Part shown: piece by piece, positions 51,746-59,382 of the stretch
Layout of the letters: each line of letters begins with the position of its first letter
How positions within the stretch are numbered: position 1 is the stretch's first letter
Assembly: GCA_965248975.1 (NCBI GenBank)
Contig: CBDFKU010000010.1
Coordinates: 52,287-116,286 of the forward strand
Reading direction: 5' to 3'
Origin: CBDFKU01 sp965248975
Lineage (GTDB): Bacteria > Chloroflexota > Dehalococcoidia > Lucifugimonadales > JAGWBF01
DNA: 64,000 nucleotides
Made by a program: the position numbers and the translations under genes
Notes under the pieces: generated by a model
Told to the model about the DNA's origin: nothing
Database searches by the model: none
What the model saw: only the letters and a program-made list of their open reading frames with translations

Positions 51746-52355
51746 GCCGTCTCCGCTCCTCGCGTTCGTCCACAAAGCGAATGTAGTCTGCGATGTCCGC
51801 CATGGCTTCGTCCGACAGATTCTCGGTCGTCGCTCTCAGGGCAAGGTTAGGCACGCTCATCACGAGCTCTCGGTTGGTCTTGATCTCCTCGGGAGTTAGA
51901 GGCGGGAACCCTGAGTCCTCTTCACCCAGTAGCCACTCTACGGACCTGTCGTAGAGATTCGCCAGGGCATGAAGTATTGGCTCCGACGGACGTTGTTCCC
52001 CTTCCTCGTAGCGCGAAATCGTAGGGGATGACGAGTCGAGAGCATTGGCGACCGTATCCAGCGTCATCCTCTTCTCACGCCTTGCTTGTCTCAACCTTTC
52101 GCCCAGGCGAGCGTCGTCGTCGTCCAGTTCTTCCTCCTCGTCGCCGAAGAACCACTCCACGGGCTTGTTGTAAGTGTGGGCTAAGGCGCGCATGGCTGGA
52201 CCAGAAGGGTTCACACGATCAGTTTCATAGCTGTAAATCGTGTGAGGGTCGACTCCGATCGACTCACCAGCTCCCTTCTGCGTTAAGCCAGCCTCAATCC
52301 GAGCTTGCTTTAGGCGTTGCCCTAATCCTTTATTGCTCTTGTCACCGCGTCCCAA
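51723..52355 (-). CDS. Phage repressor with two XRE-type HTH domains
   Basis: A 210-residue DNA-binding protein with two tandem HTH_3 domains: residues 10-70 ('RLKQARIEAGLTQKGAGESI', 'VDPHTIYSYETDRVNPSG') and 83-145 ('RLRQARREKRMTLDTVANAL', 'SSSPTISRYEEGEQRPSE'). Each ends in a 'NKPVEWFFGDEE' or 'DRSVEWLLGEED' helix. The C-terminal 60 residues contain 'TEEIKTNREL'-like charged helices and an Arg-rich tail. It is transcribed leftward, divergent from the early genes, and is probably the lysogeny repressor. The start is TTG at 52355 with AGAGG upstream. Confidence 0.85.
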   Translation of the reverse strand: MGRGDKSNKGLGQRLKQARIEAGLTQKGAGESIGVDPHTIYSYETDRVNPSGPAMRALAHTYNKPVEWFFGDEEEELDDDDARLGERLRQARREKRMTLDTVANALDSSSPTISRYEEGEQRPSEPILHALANLYDRSVEWLLGEEDSGFPPLTPEEIKTNRELVMSVPNLALRATTENLSDEAMADIADYIRFVDEREERRRRERQQES

Positions 52356-52368
52356 ACCATAGCCTCTT

Positions 52369-52451
52369 TATGTATCTTAAGTCCATACACTTGACAAATA
52401 ATAGGATTTATAATACAGTGATTTAAGCAAAATGCTGTATGGTAACTACAG
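52369..52451. promoter_or_regulatory. Divergent promoter-operator region of the prophage
   Basis: Rightward: TTGACA (52391-52396), 17-base spacer, TACAGT (52414-52419). Leftward: TTGTCA (complement of 52392-52397), 17-base spacer, TACATA (complement of 52369-52374). Operator-like repeats: TGTAT/ATACA (52371-52389), ATACAG/CTGTAT (52413-52440), CTGTA/TACAG (52435-52451). The leftward -10 lies very close to the repressor start, so that promoter is less certain. Confidence 0.55.
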
Positions 52452-52463
52452 TAAGAGGTAAGC

Positions 52464-52703
52464 ATGCATAGGACCCCAACCCAACAGAAGCTAGAAGCCC
52501 AGCGAGGCAGCGACATAGCTCAGATACTTCGGGAAACCCTAGAAGCCCGAAGAGGTCAAAAGCACATGGTCACAATTGCTGCCATGGAGCTCGGAGTGAC
52601 CGACGCGACGTTCTATCAGTGGTGCCGGGAGTTTGGCATCGATGTAGACGAGTACAGGCGTCCTGTAGCTGAGGCGCTGACCCAAGCCAGCAAGGAGTCA
52701 TAG
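52464..52703 (+). CDS. Small HTH-like phage protein
   Basis: A 79-residue helical protein: 'DIAQILRETLEARRGQKHMV' then a helix-turn-helix-like 'TIAAMELGVTDATFYQWCRE'. The text 'MELGVTDATFYQWCREFGID' is like the HTH of Fis-type or transposase-like proteins. It is the first rightward gene after the operator and may be a Cro or early regulator. It ends two bases before the next gene. Confidence 0.55.
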   Translation: MHRTPTQQKLEAQRGSDIAQILRETLEARRGQKHMVTIAAMELGVTDATFYQWCREFGIDVDEYRRPVAEALTQASKES

Positions 52704-52705
52704 CG

Positions 52706-53017
52706 ATGGGCCAGACCACAGTCAGATCACACACACGGCGGGGCTATCAGGTCAGGGCTCATACCAGGCAGACAGATGGCCGGAACATCGCCGACGTTCT
52801 AGCCCGGGACCTGGCCAGAGCGTATGAACAGACTGACCAGGACAGAGCCCCAGGGCGGATATCTGGAGCCGACCCTGACTGCCCACATCCCGGCTGGTAC
52901 CCGATCAGGCAGCACCTGCTGGATATCCCATACGAGGAGAGCCCTATCCTGGCCTACTGCTGCACGGACTGCGCGGCGAGTAGGAGAGTCGTGGACGGTG
53001 CCCAGAGTGGCAGCTAG
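52706..53017 (+). CDS. Small phage protein, unknown
   Basis: A 103-residue protein with a basic N-terminus and a Cys/His-rich C-terminal half ('PDCPHPGWYPIRQHLLDIPY', 'AYCCTDCAASRRVV'). The cysteines suggest a zinc site. No family recognised. ATG two bases after the previous stop, in the same run of coupled genes. Confidence 0.5.
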   Translation: MGQTTVRSHTRRGYQVRAHTRQTDGRNIADVLARDLARAYEQTDQDRAPGRISGADPDCPHPGWYPIRQHLLDIPYEESPILAYCCTDCAASRRVVDGAQSGS

Positions 53018-53354
53018 TCGTCCCAGGAAGCGGGGCCGGAGCGCCTACGAGGTACAGGGTGTGTCCATATGCGCGGCATGTGGCGGCAGTGGGCGTACCA
53101 CCAACCAGAACTGGCTCTCACGGTCTCGCAAGGGCGGAAACAGGTCTTACATGAAGTCGGTGGAGCCGGGAGCTATGAGCATGAGGCAGCGGGGCAAACT
53201 GGGCGGACGGCCAAGGCTCCCCACTCTGGCAGAGATCGAGGCCACCAACAGTGCCACGGAGGAAGAAGGCCCAGGACGTGAGGACTACAGAAAGGAGGCC
53301 AAGGCGCTGGAGCCACGTCCTGGGCCTTCCGTGATTCAGAGTATACCAGAATGA
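52998..53354 (+). CDS. Small phage protein, unknown
   Basis: A 118-residue basic protein. It has one Cys pair ('SICAACGGSGRTTNQNW') and the segment 'MRQRGKLGGRPRLPTLAEIE', which is common in phage proteins of unknown role. The GTG at 52998 overlaps the preceding gene; the second GTG at 53007 is equally possible. Confidence 0.45.
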   Translation: MPRVAASRPRKRGRSAYEVQGVSICAACGGSGRTTNQNWLSRSRKGGNRSYMKSVEPGAMSMRQRGKLGGRPRLPTLAEIEATNSATEEEGPGREDYRKEAKALEPRPGPSVIQSIPE

Positions 53355-53463
53355 GGGCGCACCCTGAGCTATGTATGGCGGGGAGGAGGTGCAGCTCTAT
53401 CGGCGGGAAGGACCAACTAACCAAGCCGCGCCAGGGCATTGTACGGGCGAGAAAGGGGGACCA

Positions 53464-54555
53464 ATGACAACCGCGATTCTATCCAAGGCATCAGCAGAGT
53501 GGGCCAGCAGGCCCGACGATCAACGGTATCTCACTCTTGGCGACCTCAAGGCTGCGGTCCAAGGGAGGCGGCATGAATCCTGGACCCTGACCACCCCGGT
53601 CCAGGACCTCCGGGTCCAGGTCGACGACGGGCTGGAGGTGGAAGCATACGACATTACCAGGGGCGAGCACCGCCTTCTAAGCCCCACCCACTGGGCTTTC
53701 GGACAGCTATCCCAATACGCCCAGGCCCCAGCGTCCTACCTCCGCAAGCTCCCCCACGAGCTGGCGGGGATCAACCTGCAATGGGGGCTGGAGCACACTC
53801 CCATCAGGGACGAGTCCCTGGTGTTGGGGCAGACAAACGGGGCCAACGTGCTCCGGTCCATGACCTCCACCAGCTACGGGCGCATCTGGGACCAGGAGGT
53901 GGTGGAGGCAGTCGAGAGGGTGAACCATGATGGCCGGTGGCAGGTGCCGGCAGCCAGCTACACGACCCAGAATCCCAAGCGGGCCACCACCCTCTACGCC
54001 TCGGACAGGGACGTGTTCCTTTTCCTGGTGGACCCGGACAACCCCATCGAGGCAGGTAACGAGACGTTGTTTCGTGGGTTCTACACCTGGAACAGCGAGG
54101 TGGGAGCGGCGGTATTCGGGCTGACGACCTTCCTGTACCGCTACGTCTGTGACAACCGGATCATCTGGGGAGCCACCGACGTCCAGGAGCTACGGATACG
54201 CCACACCAGGGGGGCGCCGGATCGGTTCGCCTACGAGGGGCAGCGGTATCTCGCCAGGTACGCCGAGGAAGACACCCGGAAGACCGTTGAGGCCATCAAG
54301 GCGGCCCAGGCATACGAGCTTCCCCAGGGTGCGAAGGAAAACAAGGGCTGGGACAAGTGGCTCCAGGACAGGGGATTTACCGGCACCCAGGCGAAGAACG
54401 CCGTTGCATCAGCCATCGCTGAGGAGGGGCAGGCCCGGTCCTTGTGGGACATCATCCAGGGGATCACGGCGTCTGCCCGGCAGATACAGCACACCGATGA
54501 GCGGGTGAAGGTGGAGACAGCGGCGGGGAACCTCATGCGCTACGTCGAGGGATAG
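53464..54555 (+). CDS. DUF932 (phage/plasmid-like) protein
   Basis: A 363-residue DUF932-type protein, widespread in phages and plasmids, molecular function unknown. Typical parts: 'HRLLSPTHWAFGQLSQYAQA', 'LRSMTSTSYGRIWDQEVVEA', 'YASDRDVFLFLVDPDNPIEA', 'FRGFYTWNSEVGAAVFGLTT' and 'LYRYVCDNRIIWGATDVQEL'. ATG at 53464 has AAGGGGG six bases upstream. Downstream, GGGGAGC-ATG-GCTCCCC (54567-54583) forms a small hairpin. Confidence 0.85.
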   Translation: MTTAILSKASAEWASRPDDQRYLTLGDLKAAVQGRRHESWTLTTPVQDLRVQVDDGLEVEAYDITRGEHRLLSPTHWAFGQLSQYAQAPASYLRKLPHELAGINLQWGLEHTPIRDESLVLGQTNGANVLRSMTSTSYGRIWDQEVVEAVERVNHDGRWQVPAASYTTQNPKRATTLYASDRDVFLFLVDPDNPIEAGNETLFRGFYTWNSEVGAAVFGLTTFLYRYVCDNRIIWGATDVQELRIRHTRGAPDRFAYEGQRYLARYAEEDTRKTVEAIKAAQAYELPQGAKENKGWDKWLQDRGFTGTQAKNAVASAIAEEGQARSLWDIIQGITASARQIQHTDERVKVETAAGNLMRYVEG

Positions 54556-54669
54556 CAGGTGAGGCCGGGGAGCATGGCTCCCCGTAAACCCCAGGCCCCG
54601 TGCCAAGGCGAGGGCAATCAAGGAGGGTAGCGGCGTGATAAGCCTGGAGGAATCGGAGAGGTCACGACC

Positions 54670-54810
54670 ATGAGCTGCAATCCCAAGTCTCGTGAGTGTT
54701 TCGTGGGCTCCCACCGCAAGTGCAACGGCGAGGTTCCCCACCTGAGCACCCCGCCGACGCCCTGCCAGTGCGAGTGCCACGCCAGGGATCGAGAGCTGGT
54801 GACAGCGTGA
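54670..54810 (+). CDS. Small Cys-rich phage protein
   Basis: A 46-residue protein, 'MSCNPKSRECFVGSHRKCNG' and 'CQCECHARDRELVTA', with six cysteines and one His near them, likely zinc-binding. The ATG has GGAGAGG upstream. Its stop overlaps the next start (GTGA at 54807-54810). Similar short proteins occur in actinophages. Function unknown. Confidence 0.6.
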   Translation: MSCNPKSRECFVGSHRKCNGEVPHLSTPPTPCQCECHARDRELVTA

Positions 54811-55043
54811 TCACAGCTAAGCGCAGGGGGGCGGAGTTTCATGCGGATGAGGCCAAACCTAAACCTGTATGCGTCCACTACTGGCTGATAGAGACGGAGA
54901 AAGGCCCTACAAGCGCGGGGTTCTGCGAGCGCTGCGGGGAGACCCGCGCCTTCTCCAACGTGCTCCCGGATCGTTTCGACGACTACCGCCGCCGGCCCGC
55001 CGAGAACAAAGTGGAGATCCCTACTGGAAGGAGGCTCTTGTGA
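54807..55043 (+). CDS. Small zinc-ribbon-like phage protein
   Basis: A 78-residue protein with 'PVCVHYWLIETEKGPTSAGF' and 'CERCGETRAFSNVLPDRFD', the layout of short zinc ribbons often found in phages. GTG start overlapping the previous stop. Ends as TGTGA overlap with the next gene. Function unknown. Confidence 0.6.
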   Translation: MITAKRRGAEFHADEAKPKPVCVHYWLIETEKGPTSAGFCERCGETRAFSNVLPDRFDDYRRRPAENKVEIPTGRRLL

Positions 55044-55261
55044 CTGCGAATGCTAGCCCACCGACGGCTCCACTGGACGATGAGGCGGGAGAAACCGAAG
55101 CGGTCCATCTGGGGGAGAAGGATCAATACCCCGAGGACAGCAGCCGAGCCATAGGATACATCTATCTGGAGTGGATAGCCAACTTCAGCGTGGACCCGTG
55201 GGCCAGGAGGGCAGCGCGGCAGGTGCAGGCGGCCCTCGGGCTGAAGGATGTGGCGCTATGA
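55040..55261 (+). CDS. Small phage protein, unknown
   Basis: A 73-residue acidic protein: 'DSSRAIGYIYLEWIANFSVD' then 'PWARRAARQVQAALGLKDVA'. GTG start with GGAAGGAGG eight bases upstream, overlapping the previous stop; its own stop overlaps the next ATG (ATGA). No family recognised. Confidence 0.5.
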   Translation: MTANASPPTAPLDDEAGETEAVHLGEKDQYPEDSSRAIGYIYLEWIANFSVDPWARRAARQVQAALGLKDVAL

Positions 55262-55377
55262 CGAGCAAGCTTTACTGCGAGATATCCGATTGCAGGAGCT
55301 CCACCAGCAAGCTATTCAACTGTGGCGAGTGTCGCAGGTTGGTATGTGAAGAGTGCTGGCAGCGCGGGCACCATTGA
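55258..55377 (+). CDS. Very small zinc-ribbon-like phage protein
   Basis: A 39-residue protein with five cysteines ('YCEISDCRSS', 'FNCGECRRLVCEECWQRGHH') and two terminal His. The arrangement suggests one zinc-binding RING/ribbon-like unit. ATG overlaps the previous stop. Too short for most gene finders. Confidence 0.5.
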   Translation: MTSKLYCEISDCRSSTSKLFNCGECRRLVCEECWQRGHH

Positions 55378-55395
55378 CAGGAAGGAGACTTGATC

Positions 55396-55845
55396 ATGGC
55401 AAAGCGTCGGAAGCCCAAACCCAGGAGCGCACCCAATCGAAAGGGGATGATGCCCGGGGAGTACCGCAGGCGTTCGGCGGTCCACGTGGAGAGACTGGCG
55501 CAGACGGGAGAGCAGCCGATCTACGGCGACGAGGACCTGATGGTCACCGACACCTACAACGTCTACACGCGGCGTTTAGACAACGACTGGACCCACGTGG
55601 TGGAGCTCAAGGGAGAAGTGTTCCGTCTTCCCGACAGGGTGTTCAAGCAGATCGAACGGCACCGCAAGTCCATAGCGGCCGAGGCAGCCCGAGTTCGCAG
55701 TATGGAGCGGGCATCGCAGCTGAGGGCGCAGGCCAAGGAAGACCAGGAGGAGGCGGCTGCCTCAAGCGAGTTGGGTTCCAGTCGATTCAGCGGTGGCTTT
55801 TACCGCAATCTTTCAGGCCGTGTGGATACCGAGGACGTTGAATAG
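55396..55845 (+). CDS. Phage protein, unknown
   Basis: A 149-residue protein with a basic N-terminus 'MAKRRKPKPRSAPNRKGMMP', a strand-rich centre ('MVTDTYNVYTRRLDNDWTHV', 'VELKGEVFRLPDRVFKQIER') and a long charged helix. GGAAGGAG lies nine bases before the ATG at 55396. No function can be assigned. Confidence 0.55.
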   Translation: MAKRRKPKPRSAPNRKGMMPGEYRRRSAVHVERLAQTGEQPIYGDEDLMVTDTYNVYTRRLDNDWTHVVELKGEVFRLPDRVFKQIERHRKSIAAEAARVRSMERASQLRAQAKEDQEEAAASSELGSSRFSGGFYRNLSGRVDTEDVE

Positions 55846-55993
55846 CCTACTTCTAGGGATGATCGGGTTTGCGGCCACAGCTTTCATAGCGATGGCGGCA
55901 GCTATGTATCTTTCCCAAGAAGTACGGCGATTAAGAAGAACAATACAGCGACTCCAAGAAACAGAAAACCAAACCCCGCCTGACCATCATTGA
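55793..55993 (+). CDS. Small single-span membrane protein
   Basis: A 66-residue protein with one transmembrane helix ('LLLGMIGFAATAFIAMAAAM') followed by a charged coiled-coil-like helix ('LRRTIQRLQETENQ'). The GTG at 55793 overlaps the previous gene by 53 bases; the ATG at 55859 would give a 44-residue protein with a shortened helix. Holins have this look, but nothing proves it. Confidence 0.4.
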   Translation: MAFTAIFQAVWIPRTLNSLLLGMIGFAATAFIAMAAAMYLSQEVRRLRRTIQRLQETENQTPPDHH

Positions 55994-56018
55994 AAAGCAA
56001 GGCAAGGAGGGAAGCCCA

Positions 56019-56273
56019 ATGGCAGACGCAAAGAGGTGTGATGCGTGCGGGGAGTTCTACGCAGAGGGCCCGGCAAAACGATACGCGACGGGAATAATCG
56101 TGGAAAGGGGCCTGAGATCATCTGCTCCGGTCTGTCTAGTGGTGGTAGCTAAGCAAGCAACAGATTCGGGGCTCCGCAGCGACCCGGTGGATCTCTGTGC
56201 CACGTGCATAGACCACGCGCTGGTCGATGCGGTCCGGAGCCAGGTCCGCGAGCAGCAGCCCACGGGCGTCTAG
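56019..56273 (+). CDS. Small phage protein with zinc-finger-like cysteines
   Basis: An 84-residue protein: 'KRCDACGEFYAEGPAKRYAT' and later 'DLCATCIDHALVDAVRSQVR'. The CxxC pairs at both ends suggest one zinc site joined by a strand-rich loop. AGGAGGGAAG upstream of the ATG. Function unknown. Confidence 0.55.
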   Translation: MADAKRCDACGEFYAEGPAKRYATGIIVERGLRSSAPVCLVVVAKQATDSGLRSDPVDLCATCIDHALVDAVRSQVREQQPTGV

Positions 56274-56293
56274 CACCAGGAGGCGTTAGATCG

Positions 56294-56386
56294 ATGCCCT
56301 ACTGCGATTTGTCGTGGAAGGGAGCTTGCCGAGCCGAGGCGCGACTCTGGGAGGAAACGTCGAAGCCGGTGGGAGAAGAGGAATGA
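56294..56386 (+). CDS. Very small phage ORF
   Basis: Thirty residues, 'MPYCDLSWKGACRAEARLWE' and 'ETSKPVGEEE'. Its stop overlaps the next start as ATGA, the arrangement used throughout this region, which is the main support. AGGAGG lies 14 bases upstream. Confidence 0.3.
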   Translation: MPYCDLSWKGACRAEARLWEETSKPVGEEE

Positions 56387-56586
56387 ACTGTTTCGTGGAT
56401 CTGTTCGGCAAGCTGGTTCTGATGTCGTTCTTCGCTTGGCTCCTCGTTCTAGGAGTAGCTTTGTCGGGTGCGTTTGTCTATGGGGTGATCAAAAAGCCTC
56501 AGCAACTCCAAGAATTCCTAAGGCCACGCCAGTTACGATGCCCGAAATGCGGAGAAGGGACAGGAAGGGAGAGAGGTCATCAATGA
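56383..56586 (+). CDS. Small membrane protein with C-terminal CxxC
   Basis: A 67-residue protein with one transmembrane helix ('LVLMSFFAWLLVLGVALSG') and a cytosolic tail ending in 'RPRQLRCPKCGEGTGRERGH'. Coupled to the preceding and following ORFs by ATGA overlaps. Function unknown; another membrane ORF is encoded on the opposite strand here. Confidence 0.4.
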   Translation: MNCFVDLFGKLVLMSFFAWLLVLGVALSGAFVYGVIKKPQQLQEFLRPRQLRCPKCGEGTGRERGHQ

Positions 56587-56834
56587 TCTGCAAGTCGGTG
56601 TTTGCGAGCCACCGTATCGGGCCCAGAACCACAAAGAAAGCAAAAGCGGAAGCCGCGAACCAGCGCATAGGAGGGTATTCCGGTGTGAAATACGCAGCGA
56701 TGGCCGAGATGGTAAAGAACGCCACAGACGTTGCAGTGCCAATGGGAAGTTCGATGCTTGGCATCATTGCCGCAGCTCTCCCACATCAGAAGGATAACAT
56801 ACTCCTCACCCAGGGACTCTGGGGCAATGCCTAA
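56583..56834 (+). CDS. Small phage protein, uncertain
   Basis: An 83-residue basic protein ('RIGPRTTKKAKAEAANQRIG', 'GVKYAAMAEMVKNATDVAVP'). The ATGA overlap with the upstream gene supports it. An antisense frame at 56489-56767 encodes a more natural-looking hydrophobic protein, so only one of the two may be real. Confidence 0.35.
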   Translation: MICKSVFASHRIGPRTTKKAKAEAANQRIGGYSGVKYAAMAEMVKNATDVAVPMGSSMLGIIAAALPHQKDNILLTQGLWGNA

Positions 56835-56904
56835 CCAGATCCGTAGTGAGGGATCGGAGCTGTACGAGAAGGACAGGCCAAGGCACAAGGAGGAGAAAAC
56901 GGGA

Positions 56905-57618
56905 ATGGCGACAGAAGCAGTCCCAGCGGAGGGGCAAGAGCAGGCCCTTGCGAGAATCCGGGAGACGGACCAGCGGGACGAGGAGCAGATCATCGCGCTC
57001 CTGGCAGGGGAGCTCGTCCATGAGTACGTCTATGAGTTCAAGGACGGCGCCGGACGCACCCAGCGCGGCCTATCGTGGGCCGGCATACGTGAGTACTCCC
57101 AATACCGCGGCAACTTCCGGATCGAGAAGCCCGAGGTGGAAGATCTGGGGGACGCCTTCCGAGTGATGGTCCAAGCGACCGACCTAGATAGGAACGTTAC
57201 CCTGTGGGCGGGGACCCACCAGCCGAAGTCGATCCGGCTGCGGGACGGTAGGGGAGTAATCGCCGACGACTTCGCCTACGAGAAGGCGATCTCCAAGGCG
57301 CAACGCAACGTGATCAAGAACCTGATGCCGGTGACGGTGGTGGCCAAGGTCATAGAGGAGATGACCGGCGGCCGGCCTCTGGCGGGAGGGCGTGGCAACG
57401 GGAGGCCCGCCATGAGGAAGCCGACGAAGAGGCCCGAGGCGATTCAGGGAGTACCGGAGAACGCCGGCCAGCTTATGGCGTGGTCCTATGAGCGATACGG
57501 GCTCAGCACAGACGATGTACGGAGGATTCTGGATATAGGCCTCAGGGACACGATCTACGACCTGGGGGACGCTTGGGGCCGGGTCCAGCTGCACCAGAAG
57601 GCTGCCGTCGCTGACTAA
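56905..57618 (+). CDS. Phage protein, possible ssDNA-annealing (Rad52-like) role
   Basis: A 237-residue protein. Central part: 'LVHEYVYEFKDGAGRTQRGL', 'SWAGIREYSQYRGNFRIEKP', 'AFRVMVQATDLDRNVTLWAG', then 'FAYEKAISKAQRNVIKNLMP'. A strand-rich core followed by a '(A)xxKAxRNAxx' helix is a pattern of phage and bacterial single-strand annealing proteins, and the gene lies before the RepA-like ATPase. The similarity is weak, so the role is only suggested. AAGGAGG is 11 bases upstream of the ATG at 56905; an ATG at 56827 is in frame. Confidence 0.5.
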   Translation: MATEAVPAEGQEQALARIRETDQRDEEQIIALLAGELVHEYVYEFKDGAGRTQRGLSWAGIREYSQYRGNFRIEKPEVEDLGDAFRVMVQATDLDRNVTLWAGTHQPKSIRLRDGRGVIADDFAYEKAISKAQRNVIKNLMPVTVVAKVIEEMTGGRPLAGGRGNGRPAMRKPTKRPEAIQGVPENAGQLMAWSYERYGLSTDDVRRILDIGLRDTIYDLGDAWGRVQLHQKAAVAD

Positions 57619-57670
57619 GACCGGCCAGCCTAGCCTTGCTGCCTCAGTCCGATGAGAGGGTGAGTTTCGC

Positions 57671-57958
57671 ATGTGCCGCACATACACAGAGGACACGATA
57701 GATTTTCAATGCTCAGACTCATGGCGGGACCATTACTTCGAGCGGGGCCTGACGGCCTTCCATAGCCCCGGATACAAGGGCTGTAGGGACAGGCTGTGGG
57801 ACGGACAGGAGCGGCTGGAGGAGGTTGTGAGGGCGCTGGCGGACTTGGTACGCGGAGCGCCCGCCCGTGACCGGCCGCCGGACATGTCCGGGGTGTCCGG
57901 CGGACATGTCCGACAGGTGCAGGCACAGACCCTTCATGGCTACACGAGAATCCCATGA
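57671..57958 (+). CDS. Small phage protein, unknown
   Basis: A 95-residue protein whose C-terminal part carries 'DMSGVSGGHVRQVQAQTLHG'. The DNA here contains a palindromic 'GGACATGTCCGGGGTGTCC' block (57889-57907) whose pieces recur in the array after the RepA-like gene. The ATG has GAGAGGG upstream; the stop overlaps the next start (ATGA). Confidence 0.45.
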   Translation: MCRTYTEDTIDFQCSDSWRDHYFERGLTAFHSPGYKGCRDRLWDGQERLEEVVRALADLVRGAPARDRPPDMSGVSGGHVRQVQAQTLHGYTRIP

Positions 57959-59208
57959 GCGACCCTAGAGTGGAGGCCAACGTCAGTGCGGGCGTCTACG
58001 TATTCAAGTACCTGGAAGAACGGATAGCCATTCGGGTGGACCGCATAACGGAGGACAAGAAGACCCTCTGGGGTGAGATCACCATCCGGGGCTCCTTCCC
58101 CCCGGAGCCTGGTTGGCACCACATATTCCACGAGGGGCTGAACCTGTTGGCCGGGAGAACCCGGAAGCAGATCGCGAGCATGTTGGCGAATCAGGTGCAG
58201 CAAATCAACTGGGATGAGGTCCTGGAGCAGGTCTGCCTCGGTGTGATCCAGCGGCACCGGGAAGGTGAAAAGGTCGTCCAGATACGAGACGTCCCAATAC
58301 CAGAGTCAATCAGATGGAGAGTCGAGCCAATGATCATGGAAGGTGTGCCGACGCTGATATACGGATTTGGGGGTACGGGGAAGTCATACCTGGCCGCCTA
58401 TCTAGCCTCCCTCATATCCGAGGGGTACCCGGCACAAGGGTTTTTACCGGAGCCTGGACCGGTGTTGTACCTGGACTATGAGAACACGGAGTCAGAGAAT
58501 GCGCGGCGCTTCGACGCCATTCACAAAGGGTTAGGGCTGGGGGAGCGGTCAGCAGTGCATTACAGGCGGTGCTCCCAACGTCTGGCGGCGGATGTACAAG
58601 AGGTGCAGAAAGCCGTACTCGAGCGGGGCATACAGACCGTGATAGTGGACACCGCCGGACCAGCCTGCGGAGGGGACCCGGAGTCGGCCCAGTCCGCCAT
58701 CCAGTTCTTCATGGCGCTTCGAAGCCTCAATGTGACCAGCCTGGTGTTGGCCCACAAGTCGAAGGTGACCGGGGCCACGGGGCCTTTTGGCAGCGTCTAC
58801 TGGACAAACTACCCAAGGAACGTGTTTCACGTGAAGGCGTCCCAATCGGAGGATGAACACGTCACCCACGTCGGTCTATTCCATGAGAAGGCCAACGACG
58901 GCAAGTTGATAAGACCCATCGGATGTCGCCTGGAGTTCCTCAGCGACGGGGAGGTCCAATGCCACAGGGAAGATATCAGAGACATCCCCGAACTGGAAGA
59001 GAACCTGAGCGTAGCCGACCGGATAGGCCATACGTTAAAGCGGCATGGCGCGATGTCCTTAAACGACATCGCCGACGAGCTGGGGGTAAAGCCCAATACT
59101 GTTTTGATAACCCTGCGCCGGCATAGTGAGATGTTCTCTCGACTACCGGGCAACTGCTGGGGGTTTATACATAGCGGGTGGGACACCGGAGGTGACAGGA
59201 CTGCATGA
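57955..59208 (+). CDS. RepA-like AAA_25 ATPase, putative replication helicase
   Basis: A 417-residue RecA-fold ATPase. After an N-terminal domain of about 120 residues come Walker A 'LIYGFGGTGKSYLAAYLASL' (about 133-150), 'GPVLYLDYENTESENARRFD', Walker B 'TVIVDTAGPACGGDPESAQS' (about 227) and sensor 'TSLVLAHKSKVTGATGPFGS'. The C-terminus has a winged-helix-like part ('LKRHGAMSLNDIADELGVKP', 'NTVLITLRRHSEMFSRL'). RepA-like proteins of this class are hexameric helicases of phages and plasmids. A TGACA/TGTCA-rich array follows directly. ATG overlaps the previous stop. Confidence 0.85.
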   Translation: MSDPRVEANVSAGVYVFKYLEERIAIRVDRITEDKKTLWGEITIRGSFPPEPGWHHIFHEGLNLLAGRTRKQIASMLANQVQQINWDEVLEQVCLGVIQRHREGEKVVQIRDVPIPESIRWRVEPMIMEGVPTLIYGFGGTGKSYLAAYLASLISEGYPAQGFLPEPGPVLYLDYENTESENARRFDAIHKGLGLGERSAVHYRRCSQRLAADVQEVQKAVLERGIQTVIVDTAGPACGGDPESAQSAIQFFMALRSLNVTSLVLAHKSKVTGATGPFGSVYWTNYPRNVFHVKASQSEDEHVTHVGLFHEKANDGKLIRPIGCRLEFLSDGEVQCHREDIRDIPELEENLSVADRIGHTLKRHGAMSLNDIADELGVKPNTVLITLRRHSEMFSRLPGNCWGFIHSGWDTGGDRTA

Positions 59209-59372
59209 CACTCCCCCTAAAGGGGGAGAGTGTGTCATGTCATGTCTCCGGGGGACACGTCACATGACATGTCACGTAGATACAGGGTCGTAGCTAGCAG
59301 GCGACTGATACGTGACAGTGGGTGTGACACCACCCGACAAGAAAATTTCAAGGTGAGTGTCACCTGAAATGC
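59190..59372. repeat. TGACA/TGTCA pentamer array with hairpin, possible origin or operator
   Basis: Within about 180 bases there are about nine copies of TGACA or its complement TGTCA, including TGTCATGTCATGTC (59233-59246) and the palindrome TGACATGTCA (59264-59273), plus the perfect hairpin CTCCCCC-TAAA-GGGGGAG (59211-59228). No gene is seen from 59209 to 59382. Iteron-like arrays next to a replication ATPase often mark an origin. Confidence 0.5.
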
Positions 59373-59382
59373 AGGAGAACTT

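Noticed and set aside
51317..53017. Toxin-antitoxin reading of the HTH and ImmA-like pair
   Set aside because: The tandem HTH, the divergent promoter with operators and the nearby attachment site fit a prophage immunity region better.
54567..54583. Rho-independent terminator after the DUF932 gene
   Set aside because: The hairpin is perfect but has no T run, and closely spaced genes continue on the same strand.
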